From Flavobacteriales bacterium (GTDB lineage Bacteria; Bacteroidota; Bacteroidia; Flavobacteriales_D; Sanyastnellaceae): a DNA stretch of 23,625 bases. Position numbers and translations under genes: made by a program. The notes beneath the pieces were generated by a model. It was not told where the DNA came from. It did not search any database and saw nothing but the letters and a program-made list of their open reading frames with translations. How positions within the stretch are numbered: the stretch's first letter is position 1; every line of letters begins with the position of its first letter. This document shows, piece by piece, positions 8,142 through 15,293 of this stretch. The stretch covers positions 1 through 23,625 of the forward strand of contig JAPKAW010000007.1 in assembly GCA_028825055.1 (NCBI GenBank). Reading direction: 5' to 3'.

Positions 8142-8929
8142 TACCAGTCCTTTTCAATTTTTGATTTCTTCCCTTGGCCTTTTTCTCTGCGTAATTTCGC
8201 TTGAATTTCGCCTTCTTGTCTTTCAAGGTTCTCCAAGATACGCTCCATGTCTTCTTGTGAAATCTGACCTTCTACCTGCTGAGGTTCTTGGTCTTGTTTT
8301 TGGTCCTGTTTTTGGTCCTGTTCTTGGTCCTGCTCCTGGTCCTGTTCTTGGTCCTGGTCTTGGTCCTGCTCTTGGTCCTGCTCCTGCTCCTGGTCCTGGT
8401 CCTGTTCTTGGTCCTGGTCCTGTTCTTGGTCCTGTTCTTCCTCTTGGTCCTGTTCTTCCTCTTGGTCCTGTTCTTCCTCATTTTGCATACGCAAGGCATA
8501 GGAGAGGTTGTAACGAGCGGCATCATGGCTTGGGTCGGCGCGCAGTGCAGATTTGTACGCTTCGATGGCGCTGTCAAATTCATCTTCCATTAGAAGTGAA
8601 TTCCCCGTATTGTGCCAGGCGTCGGCCTGCAACGATGGATCGTTTGTTTCTTGCGCAGCTCGCTGAAAGGCCTTACGCGCTTCCAATTGCCGTCCCTCCT
8701 GTTCCATGATGCTGCGCCCTCGATTGTACGCAGCTAGAGGACGCAATTCAGAATGGGACTCACCCAAAGCAAACAGGCTGTCCGCGTTCATCTCGGCTGA
8801 ACGATAGGCTTCAATCCCCTGGATAATTGATCTTTTTGCTTCGGTATTAGTTTGAGCCTGCGAACAAGGGATGGCCGCAATAAGAACGACACAAAGCACG
8901 GGCAAGAATTTGAATAGCATCCGACTCAT
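8141..8929 (-). CDS. batC: BatC: TPR protein with Gln/Asp/Glu-rich repeat
   Basis: The 262-residue product has a signal peptide (about 1-25, ending near SQAQ) and TPR repeats at about 30-150, of which WHNTGNSLLMEDEFDSAIEA and SHDAARYNLSYALRMQ are clear. Residues about 151-216 are nearly all Gln, Asp and Glu in a repeating QDQE pattern. The tail ends KKSKIEKDW, an ending I associate with BatC in other Bacteroidota. The TPR part is presumably exported and binds partner Bat proteins. It overlaps batB by ATGA (8929-8926) and batD by one base. The strongly acidic repeat is encoded by short tandem DNA units and is likely to vary in length between strains. Confidence 0.9.
   Translation of the reverse strand: MSRMLFKFLPVLCVVLIAAIPCSQAQTNTEAKRSIIQGIEAYRSAEMNADSLFALGESHSELRPLAAYNRGRSIMEQEGRQLEARKAFQRAAQETNDPSLQADAWHNTGNSLLMEDEFDSAIEAYKSALRADPSHDAARYNLSYALRMQNEEEQDQEEEQDQEEEQDQEQDQDQEQDQDQEQEQDQEQDQDQDQEQDQEQDQEQDQKQDQKQDQEPQQVEGQISQEDMERILENLERQEGEIQAKLRREKGQGKKSKIEKDW
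8285..8479. repeat. Short tandem repeat tract inside batC
   Basis: About 195 bp consist of variants of 6- and 12-nt units built on TTGGTCCTG (plus strand), encoding QDQE-type repeats on the minus strand. Units differ at synonymous positions, and all lengths are multiples of three, so reading frame is kept. Slippage or unequal recombination would change the repeat number without breaking the gene. Confidence 0.85.
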
Positions 8930-10092
8930 AATTCCGAGAATTTAGCTTTTGAAAGGACTTTTCTGAAGGATATTCCGACCAAGCTTTCGATCAGGATGAG
9001 GAAAAGTGCGGCAGCAAGAAAGTACTGGAACAAGTGCGTGTAATCGGTGTATGAAAGCGTCGCCACTTCTTGCTGCTCCATAGAACGCATGGCATCAAAA
9101 ATTGGATTGAGGTTAACCAATCCTTGACCAGCGCGAATAAAGGTTCCTCTGCCCGTTTCCGCGATTTGAATCAACGTAGCCTCGTCCAATGCTGTGACGA
9201 TGGGCTGGCCCTCTTGGTCGGTCTTGAATCCTTTTGAGCGTCCGAAGCGATCATATAAAGGAATAGGCGCACCGTTGACGGTCCCCATTCCGATCGTATG
9301 GATTTCAATAGAGGCCCCTGCAATTTGTTTCGCGATTTCTACGGCGTCGTCTTCATGGTTCTCACCGTCGGTCAAAACAACAATCATTTTAGACGCGAGA
9401 GACTCGGGGTCAAACCCTGCTCTGCAAACTTCCATGGCTCGACCTACGGCGGTTCCTTGGACAGGGACCAACCCGGTGCTGACCTGGCTTAAAAACAACT
9501 TGATGGCGCCATAATCGGTCGTAATTGGACATTGCACATAAGCGTCTCCTGCGAATACAACGAGTCCGACACGGTCACCGTCCAACTGTCCAACGAGGCG
9601 CTCTATGGTCCGTTTCCCCAAGTCCAGTCGGCTCATTCCAACGTCCTCGGCTTCCATGCTGTTAGACACATCAAGAGCGATCATGATGTCCACGCCTTCG
9701 CTTTGGACCTCGCGCAAACGTGCCCCCACTTTTAAATCCATGATGCTGAATACAGCACATACCAAAGCCAAGCGCCACAGAGCAAACTTCCATCCCAAAA
9801 GTCGGGGTCTCCAATGTGGCAGTGTATTCGGCCAAAGATGCTCATCGGCGAGTCTTTTGGCCCACTTACTCTTTAGATTGTAAGACCAAATAAATAAGGC
9901 AACTGAAGCAGGAATAGCCAACAAAAGAGGGCCCCAATTCAAATGACCCCATTGGACATTGGGGGCGATTTGCCGAATTCCATACCACGCAAGGCCAATC
10001 ACAATCCAGAACGCCACCTCGGTCAATACCAAAGCGACGCCGGTAGGGAAGGCGCGGAATCCAGTGAACTTTTTATTTCGAGTTCGTCTCAT
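8926..10092 (-). CDS. batB: BatB: membrane-anchored VWA-domain protein
   Basis: The 388-residue product has hydrophobic N-terminal segments at about 18-40 and 54-70 and another near 103-120. A VWA domain with an intact metal-ion-dependent adhesion site follows: D141-V-S143-N-S145, plus the later TDGENHEDD. A C-terminal transmembrane helix lies near 360-380 (YFLAAALFLILIESLVGI). The first segments follow a positively charged start (MRRTRNKK). The domain is presumably periplasmic or cytoplasmic according to insertion and is a candidate client or adaptor of the MoxR ATPase. It is a paralogue of BatA encoded just upstream with an ATGA overlap (10092-10089), and overlaps batC likewise. Confidence 0.92.
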   Translation of the reverse strand: MRRTRNKKFTGFRAFPTGVALVLTEVAFWIVIGLAWYGIRQIAPNVQWGHLNWGPLLLAIPASVALFIWSYNLKSKWAKRLADEHLWPNTLPHWRPRLLGWKFALWRLALVCAVFSIMDLKVGARLREVQSEGVDIMIALDVSNSMEAEDVGMSRLDLGKRTIERLVGQLDGDRVGLVVFAGDAYVQCPITTDYGAIKLFLSQVSTGLVPVQGTAVGRAMEVCRAGFDPESLASKMIVVLTDGENHEDDAVEIAKQIAGASIEIHTIGMGTVNGAPIPLYDRFGRSKGFKTDQEGQPIVTALDEATLIQIAETGRGTFIRAGQGLVNLNPIFDAMRSMEQQEVATLSYTDYTHLFQYFLAAALFLILIESLVGISFRKVLSKAKFSEL

Positions 10093-11168
10093 AGGATCGA
10101 ACGAATCAAAAGGTGACTCAACAAGAATTCGATCAATAACGCTAGGACTCCTGCCAAAGCGAAAGGGAAAAACTCTTCGGTCCTTTGGTTGTAGCGCAAC
10201 ACATTGAATCGGGTTTTCTCTAAGGTGTCGATTTCATCATAGATGGACTCGAGTTTAGTTTGATTGGTGGCTCGGAAATATTTTCCACCCGTAGTTGAGG
10301 CAATGTTTTTGAGCGTCTCCTCATCAATTTTGACTTCAATCCAATCATACTGGTATTTGTTGCCAATTTTACTCACGGGACTCTTGGCCTTCCCGATGGT
10401 TCCGACTCCGACAGTATACACTCGAATGTCGTTGAGTTGAGCCAATTGACTGGCGTCCATCGGTTCGATTTGACCGGCATTGTTGACACCATCAGTTAGC
10501 AAAATGATCACCTTGCTTTTGGCTTTGGAGTCCCGCAGTCGATTCACGGCTGTAGCCAGTCCCATTCCAATAGCTGTACCACCTTCAAGTAATCCAGTTT
10601 CCAGTGATTCAATGCCATTCATTACCACACGTTGATCCGTGGTCAAAGGGATTTGAGTGAATGCTTCTCCTTCGTACGCAACGACTCCAATCCGGTCATT
10701 GGGACGTTCTTCCACAAATTGCACAGCGACTGCTTTGGACGCTTCTAAGCGATTGGGCTTGAAATCTTTACTTAGCATGGATGCGGACAAGTCCATACTG
10801 AGTACAATGTCAATCCCCTCTCGAGTGAGGTCTTCAACAGAGGATGAAGATTGTGGCCTTGCTGAGGCGATGACAAATAATCCAATGACCAGTGTTCGAA
10901 TTCCAAATGGAATTTCTGGAATGAGTTGATGAAACTTCTGCCTCCAATTTGGTTGGCTTTCAGAGGACTGCCAACTCCATTGCAATCCAGTTTGTGCGCT
11001 TCGTCTGGTGCCCCAAAGCCGAAGTAAGAAGTGCACCAAAATGAGCAAGCCAAGCCACAGCCAAGACGGAGATTCCCACTCGTAATGCTGGTGGGCATAG
11101 CGGGCGGCAAGCCCCAGCATCAAAGCTGCAATGATGTGTGGAATTGAGATCCAAAGCGCTCTGTTCAT
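10089..11168 (-). CDS. batA: BatA: membrane-anchored VWA-domain protein
   Basis: The 359-residue product has N-terminal hydrophobic segments (about 7-22 and 35-52), another near 90-103, a VWA domain with complete DxSxS (D126, S128, S130) and LLTDGVNNAGQ, and a C-terminal hydrophobic helix at about 330-355 (FALAGVLALLIEFLLSHLL). The architecture matches BatA, and the ORF lies immediately before batB. Known work on BatA/BatB-type proteins places them in the inner membrane and links them with MoxR AAA+ ATPases. The ATG overlaps the stop of the upstream BatD-like gene by ATGA (11168-11165), and its stop overlaps batB by ATGA. Confidence 0.92.
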   Translation of the reverse strand: MNRALWISIPHIIAALMLGLAARYAHQHYEWESPSWLWLGLLILVHFLLRLWGTRRSAQTGLQWSWQSSESQPNWRQKFHQLIPEIPFGIRTLVIGLFVIASARPQSSSSVEDLTREGIDIVLSMDLSASMLSKDFKPNRLEASKAVAVQFVEERPNDRIGVVAYEGEAFTQIPLTTDQRVVMNGIESLETGLLEGGTAIGMGLATAVNRLRDSKAKSKVIILLTDGVNNAGQIEPMDASQLAQLNDIRVYTVGVGTIGKAKSPVSKIGNKYQYDWIEVKIDEETLKNIASTTGGKYFRATNQTKLESIYDEIDTLEKTRFNVLRYNQRTEEFFPFALAGVLALLIEFLLSHLLIRSIL

Positions 11169-12148
11169 GATGTAGAATTGGATTCGGTGGCTTCTAAGTT
11201 GGGAAGCGTTTGTTCTACGAACCGAATGGCTCTTTTAACCACTCGGATGTGGTCATCTGCTGTTGGATTCCATTTGGCAAATTTCACCAAATCCGTTAAT
11301 TCCAGGACATTCAATAGGGTTTCAGCATCTTCAGAGAGTAATGGGAGGTTGGGGATTCCCCTCTTAATTTCTTCGGTCGAACGCTCCAACGCTCGAAATT
11401 CGAAGCGACCTTCCAAATACCTTCTCAAGGCTTCGCTGGTGTTTGAGTGGTGTTTTTTGACATCGCCATTTGCCCAGATGGCATCGGATTCGATGCGCTC
11501 TAAATCTCGAAGAGCAATGAGGTGCGCAGGTTCGGTGGGTATGGATTCTAACGGGGCCTCTTTCTCTTGCGAAGGCTCACGCGCGCGCCACTTTCGAATG
11601 ACCCATACCGAAAGGCCAATCGCACTGATTACAGCTAAAATCCAAGGCAGCCATTGGATAAAGCGCTCGGAAAGGCTCCATTCGGTAGTGCGAATGTCAG
11701 CGGCGCCGGCAATTTCACCTGCTTCACCACGTGGCGCTAAGAGGACGGTCAATTCCAAAGAATTCGAGAAAATTGTATCGGCTCCGTAAGGTATTCCCAC
11801 GGGGGGAATGGCGATAAACCCGCTGTCCCAGCACGTCACCATGTACATGCGGCGAATGGCGAATGCAACCGATCCGTTTTCTAAGTCGACGACCAGTGTG
11901 TCCGTTTCGAAAGGGCCAAGCAGTTCAAGCCCGCCCGGTATCGAGTCTTTCCAATCGGGCCAAGAAAAATCAGCTTGATTTTGCCGGATGTCTCGAATCC
12001 CGACAATGGTCAAGCGAGTCTGGTCACCAATGGCAATGGTCGTGGTGTCCAATGCCATCGTGACAGATTGCCCATGCGTCTGTGTATGCATGGAGACCAG
12101 CCCGATTGTCAGGGCTAAAGTGCGCAGGAGGAGGAGAAGTCTATCCAC
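11165..12148 (-). CDS. BatD-like single-pass membrane protein of the Bat operon, function unknown
   Basis: This gene lies between DUF58 and batA, a position often occupied in Bacteroidota by a poorly named protein. I start it at GTG 12148, which gives a compact signal peptide (MDRLLLLLRTLALTIGLVSM) and an 8-nt overlap with the DUF58 stop. An in-frame ATG at 12181 would add 11 Cys-containing residues and a 41-nt overlap, and cannot be excluded. The mature part is a beta-rich domain (about 27-150, TTTIAIGDQTRLTIVG). A transmembrane helix follows at about 167-184 (WLPWILAVISAIGLSVWVI), then a basic WRKW-like border and a helical cytoplasmic tail with RYLEGRFEFRALERSTEEI. The layout mirrors a short BatD, and a relation to DUF4381-type proteins is possible but unproven. 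Probably a structural partner of MoxR/BatA/BatB. Confidence 0.8.
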   Translation of the reverse strand: MDRLLLLLRTLALTIGLVSMHTQTHGQSVTMALDTTTIAIGDQTRLTIVGIRDIRQNQADFSWPDWKDSIPGGLELLGPFETDTLVVDLENGSVAFAIRRMYMVTCWDSGFIAIPPVGIPYGADTIFSNSLELTVLLAPRGEAGEIAGAADIRTTEWSLSERFIQWLPWILAVISAIGLSVWVIRKWRAREPSQEKEAPLESIPTEPAHLIALRDLERIESDAIWANGDVKKHHSNTSEALRRYLEGRFEFRALERSTEEIKRGIPNLPLLSEDAETLLNVLELTDLVKFAKWNPTADDHIRVVKRAIRFVEQTLPNLEATESNSTS

Positions 12149-13007
12149 GACGATCAAACAATTGCATGAGCGGTTGCACATAGGGCTTGTTGGTCATGAG
12201 GACCGCTTGGTCGACACCGGAGCGAACAAACATGGAATTCAACTGTGCCTCACGTTCCATTTCAGATGCAAGGTGTTTCTTCCTTGCACGCTTGCTACTT
12301 GTCTGCATCCAACGGACTTCCGACGTTTCTGGATCTTGCAACGGCAGCCAACCCACATTGGGAAGTGTTTTATCAATGGGGTCTGTAACACGCAAGGCGA
12401 CCATGTCGTGTCGTCGACCGGCGTGCTTCAAAGGTTGTTCGAAGTCGTCATCTCTAAAATCCGAAATCAAAAAAGAGATGGTCCTCTTTTTCATTGCAGA
12501 AAGAAAATGTCCCAACGCTGAGGCGATATCAGTTCCCTTTCCATCCGGCTCGATCTCAATGATTTCTCGTATGATGCGCAGTACATGAGATCGTCCTTTT
12601 TTAGGAGGGATAAACTTTTCAATGCGATCGCTAAACAAAATGGCTCCCACCTTATCGTTGTTGCCCATAGCGCTGAATGCAATGACAGCGCTGAGTTCTG
12701 CGATCAATTCGCGCTTGGTGCGCTCGCGTGTTCCAGAGGCGTTGGAGGCGCTGACATCAATGAGTAGGAAGACGGTTAATTCACGTTCTTCCTCAAAAAC
12801 CTTCACGTACGGGTGGCCCATTCGGGCAGTCACATTCCAATCAATGGTCCGAATTTCATCACCGTGCTGGTATTCGCGGTTTTCGCTGAACGCCATGCCC
12901 CTTCCCTTGAAGGCGCTGTGATACTCACCGGAAAATATCCGATCGCTCAATCCGCGCGTTTTCAATTCCACGCGACGAACCCGTTGAATTAACTCCGTCG
13001 TATCCAT
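12141..13007 (-). CDS. DUF58 domain protein (VWA-like)
   Basis: The 288-residue product matches DUF58. The family core FSENREYQHGDEIRTIDWNV (40-59) is followed by a VWA-like fold with D84-V-S86-A-S88 and SDFRDDDF. It has no signal peptide or membrane segment, so it is a soluble cytoplasmic protein. DUF58 genes nearly always follow a moxR gene and are thought to act with the ATPase on membrane VWA partners. It starts 22 nt after the moxR stop, behind a predicted hairpin over that stop, and its own stop overlaps the next gene by 8 nt if the GTG start there is used. Confidence in the family is high, in the mechanism low. Confidence 0.92.
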   Translation of the reverse strand: MDTTELIQRVRRVELKTRGLSDRIFSGEYHSAFKGRGMAFSENREYQHGDEIRTIDWNVTARMGHPYVKVFEEERELTVFLLIDVSASNASGTRERTKRELIAELSAVIAFSAMGNNDKVGAILFSDRIEKFIPPKKGRSHVLRIIREIIEIEPDGKGTDIASALGHFLSAMKKRTISFLISDFRDDDFEQPLKHAGRRHDMVALRVTDPIDKTLPNVGWLPLQDPETSEVRWMQTSSKRARKKHLASEMEREAQLNSMFVRSGVDQAVLMTNKPYVQPLMQLFDRRG

Positions 13008-13021
13008 GATGCTTGGTTCAT

Positions 13022-13041
13022 CAAGTTCCTCAAGGAACTTG
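13022..13041 (-). other. Predicted RNA hairpin enclosing the moxR stop codon
   Basis: On the transcribed strand the sequence is CAAGTTCC, loop TTGA, GGAACTTG: a perfect 8-bp stem with the moxR TGA stop in the loop. There is no T-run after it, so it does not look like a Rho-independent terminator. It sits between the two tightly spaced genes moxR and DUF58 and could be an mRNA processing, stability or translational-coupling element. This is read directly from the sequence; the function is inference. Confidence 0.5.
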
Positions 13042-14127
13042 GATGTGGTCCATTATTTCGGTGATGATTTGCTCCTGACTGATGTTTTCCGCTTCTGCTT
13101 CAAACGTCAAGCCGATCCGGTGTCGCATAACATCCATGGCGACTGCACGAACATCTTCAGGCGTCACGTATCCCCGGTGATTCAAAAAAGCATGGGCCTT
13201 GGATGCGATGCCCAAGCCGATGCTTGCACGTGGACTCGCGCCGAAGCTAATGAGTTGTTTCAGATGACCCAATCCGTGATTCTCAGGTTGACGAGTCGCG
13301 AACACCAACTCGATGATGTAGCGCTCAACTTTTTCATCCATGTAGATTTCGCGGACCAACTCTCGCGCTTTGGTCACATCGGCTTTGGAGACTACAGCAC
13401 TTGGTTTCCGCATGCCGCCTGCTTTCAGGTTGGCGCGAACAATTTGCTGCTCTTCGTCCTTGGTGGGATAGCCGATGACGACTTTTAATAAAAATCGATC
13501 TACTTGAGCTTCAGGAAGCGGGTAGGTACCTTCTTGTTCTACCGGATTTTGGGTTGCTAAAACCAAGAATGGAGAGGGCAATTGAAAGGTCTCTGGACCA
13601 ATGGTCACTTGACGTTCTTGCATGGCCTCAAGCAATGCGCTCTGAACCTTAGCCGGAGCTCGGTTGATTTCATCGGCCAAAACAAAATTCGAGAAAACGG
13701 GTCCTTTCTTGACCTTGAAGCTTTCTTCCTTTTGATTGTAAATCATGGTTCCAATCAAATCCGCGGGCAGCAAGTCAGGTGTGAATTGAATGCGGCTGAA
13801 ATCTGCTTGAATGGCGTCCGACAAGCTTTTGATGGCGAGTGTTTTTGCCAATCCAGGGACACCTTCCAAAAGAACATGGCCGTTTCCAAACAGACCAATA
13901 AGTAGCTTGTCTACCATGTCGCGTTGACCTATGATGGTCTTGCTCATTTCCATACGCAAGAGGTCGATGAACTGACTGGCTTTTGCAATCCGTTCATTCA
14001 AAGCTCGAATATCAGGGGCTCCTGAATCGACCTGCTGTGTTCCGTTTGCTTCAGATAATTCTGAACTCTCCAATGCAGGATGGACGTTTCCTGCGATCTT
14101 GGAATCTTTATAATCGTTTTGTTCCAT
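13030..14127 (-). CDS. MoxR-family AAA+ ATPase
   Basis: The 365-residue product has a Walker A variant GVPGLAKT (89-96), Walker B VLADEINRAP (149-158), a sensor-like ATQNP segment and the C-terminal lid typical of MoxR (SPRASIGLGIASKAHAFLNH). The first 45 residues are low in predicted structure and may be disordered. It has no signal peptide, so it is cytoplasmic. MoxR ATPases are believed to remodel or mature protein complexes together with VWA proteins; here the partners are DUF58, BatA and BatB. It is the first gene of the eight-gene operon. The upstream gap (14128-14243) is shared with the divergent pyrophosphohydrolase gene. A near-consensus -7 element TATATTCG (14174-14167) is present without a clear -33 box. 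Confidence 0.93.
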   Translation of the reverse strand: MEQNDYKDSKIAGNVHPALESSELSEANGTQQVDSGAPDIRALNERIAKASQFIDLLRMEMSKTIIGQRDMVDKLLIGLFGNGHVLLEGVPGLAKTLAIKSLSDAIQADFSRIQFTPDLLPADLIGTMIYNQKEESFKVKKGPVFSNFVLADEINRAPAKVQSALLEAMQERQVTIGPETFQLPSPFLVLATQNPVEQEGTYPLPEAQVDRFLLKVVIGYPTKDEEQQIVRANLKAGGMRKPSAVVSKADVTKARELVREIYMDEKVERYIIELVFATRQPENHGLGHLKQLISFGASPRASIGLGIASKAHAFLNHRGYVTPEDVRAVAMDVMRHRIGLTFEAEAENISQEQIITEIMDHIQVP

Positions 14128-14148
14128 GCGTCTAGTGACTAAAAGTCA

Positions 14149-14180
14149 TTTGGGTTGAAAGCCTCGCGAATATACCTTTC
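14149..14180 (+). promoter_or_regulatory. Candidate Bacteroidota-type promoter for the pyrophosphohydrolase gene
   Basis: TTTG at 14149-14152, a 20-nt spacer, then TACCTTTC at 14173-14180 resemble the -33 (TTTG) and -7 (TAnnTTTG) elements of the primary sigma factor in Bacteroidota, with one mismatch in the -7 box. Transcription would start near 14187, about 57 nt before the ATG at 14244. Confidence 0.4.
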
Positions 14181-14243
14181 GGTTGTCAATCTGCTTCTGC
14201 TGAATTGGTAAAATCATGTTAAACAACTGGATCTAATTTGCTC

Positions 14244-14690
14244 ATGCCTTCTTCATTTAATACGCAAGCCTCTCAACCATTTTCCAAGATCATCGACGGT
14301 GTCAGGGAATTTCATGATCGATTCGGAATAGCGAATGCACCCAAATTGAATGGTGCACTTCCTTCGGATGTGGTTCGTTTACGTCACCGCTTGATGGCTG
14401 AAGAAACGGACGAATACCTGGAAGCGGCCCTAAACCATGACACCATTGAAGTGGCCGATGCTTTGGGTGATCAACTGTACATATTGTGTGGCACCATATT
14501 AAGTCATGGAATGCAGCATGTTATTGAGCAAGTGTTTCAAGAAATACAGGCTTCAAATATGTCCAAATTGGGTGCTGATGGCAATCCGATTTACCGGGAA
14601 GATGGAAAGGTCATGAAAGGGCCGGGCTATTTCCGGCCGGACATCGCCGGGGTGCTGGAGTCGACTCAATCCTCAACCTCTTCGGAATGA
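14244..14690 (+). CDS. MazG-like / PRA-PH family nucleotide pyrophosphohydrolase
   Basis: The 148-residue protein has the all-alpha NTP pyrophosphohydrolase signature: E54-T-D-E57 in LMAEETDEYLEAA and E69-V-A-D72 in EVADALGDQLY, plus D76, close to the ExxE...ExxD magnesium-binding pattern. The C-terminal part (SNMSKLGADGNPIYREDG, KVMKGPGYFRPD) resembles phosphoribosyl-ATP pyrophosphohydrolase-like proteins (PF01503). It probably cleaves a noncanonical or house-cleaning nucleoside triphosphate to monophosphate and pyrophosphate; the substrate cannot be read. The ATG at 14244 is preferred to the in-frame TTG at 14238. Its stop overlaps the next ATG (ATGA at 14687-14690), so the two are probably co-translated. 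It is not part of a histidine operon here. Confidence 0.85.
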   Translation: MPSSFNTQASQPFSKIIDGVREFHDRFGIANAPKLNGALPSDVVRLRHRLMAEETDEYLEAALNHDTIEVADALGDQLYILCGTILSHGMQHVIEQVFQEIQASNMSKLGADGNPIYREDGKVMKGPGYFRPDIAGVLESTQSSTSSE

Positions 14691-15205
14691 AGGCTTTTTT
14701 TATTTGGGCCGTCGACAAGGCTAGGGGAGGTCACCCTTTTTGGTTGAATGTTTTTTTTAAAAAAGCACTTCCTTTCAATGCTCCCCATGGAATTCGTATT
14801 GTGGAAATGAGAAGCGCTTTGGTGCGCGTTTCATTGCCCGACCGCCGGCGCAATAAGAATCATTTGAATGGAATGCATGCCTGCGCGATGGCGACCGCTT
14901 GCGAGTTTACTTCAGGACTCGCTGTGCTTGAGCGCTTCAATATGGAGGATTATCGGTTGATCATGCACCGCTTGGAGATGGACTACCACCGCAGGCCATC
15001 TCGAGGTGCTTGTGAATCCCGCGCTGCAATCCCGCAAGCGTTAGAACAGGAAATACGGGATGAATTGGCATCTTCAAAGGACCGTGCGAGTCGGTTTTCT
15101 ATGGTGTCGGAACTTTTTGACTCAGAGGGTCAACTTGTAGCTACGGCCAATGTCCATTGGCATGTTAAGCCTTGGGATGCCGTGAAGTTTGGTCGCGCAT
15201 CGTGA
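14687..15205 (+). CDS. DUF4442 hotdog-fold protein (thioesterase-like)
   Basis: The 172-residue product looks like DUF4442, a PaaI-type hotdog family. The segment NKNHLNGMHACAMATACEFT (about 57-76) corresponds to the conserved NH...G..H..A substrate-site region, and the C-terminal strand ANVHWHVKPWD fits the last hotdog strands. Such proteins often hydrolyse acyl-CoA thioesters, but DUF4442 members are mostly uncharacterised. It shares an ATGA overlap with the preceding pyrophosphohydrolase. Unusual local composition: T8 followed by A6 at 14751-14764 encodes VFFKKA near residues 22-27. Function as a thioesterase is inference from the fold. Confidence 0.8.
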   Translation: MKAFFIWAVDKARGGHPFWLNVFFKKALPFNAPHGIRIVEMRSALVRVSLPDRRRNKNHLNGMHACAMATACEFTSGLAVLERFNMEDYRLIMHRLEMDYHRRPSRGACESRAAIPQALEQEIRDELASSKDRASRFSMVSELFDSEGQLVATANVHWHVKPWDAVKFGRAS

Positions 15206-15264
15206 TGCCGTTGATTGTCTTGTGGATTATTTGATTGGGTGGGGGTGCGCCGCTTTGTGCTGCG

Positions 15265-15272
15265 TATCTTTG
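15265..15272 (+). promoter_or_regulatory. Candidate -7 promoter element for the thrS operon
   Basis: TATCTTTG exactly fits the Bacteroidota -7 consensus TAnnTTTG. The ATG of thrS is 21 nt downstream, so the leader would be very short (about 15 nt). No well-spaced TTTG -33 box is visible; TTTG at 15253-15256 is too close. Confidence 0.45.
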
Positions 15273-15293
15273 TGAATCCAATTGAACAAAGGC

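Noticed and set aside
8285..8479. CRISPR-like repeated pattern
   Set aside because: Units are 6-12 nt, contiguous, without spacers, and encode in-frame QDQE.
8161..8709. Plus-strand open frame rich in GPVLGP repeats
   Set aside because: It is the antisense shadow of the batC repeat; batC has TPRs, a conserved tail and operon overlaps, the shadow has none.
11178..11789. 203-codon open frame on the plus strand
   Set aside because: Antisense to the BatD-like gene, Ser/Arg-rich and without recognisable domain.
13006..13488. 160-codon plus-strand frame opposite moxR
   Set aside because: Shadow of the moxR C-terminal region, with no family signature.
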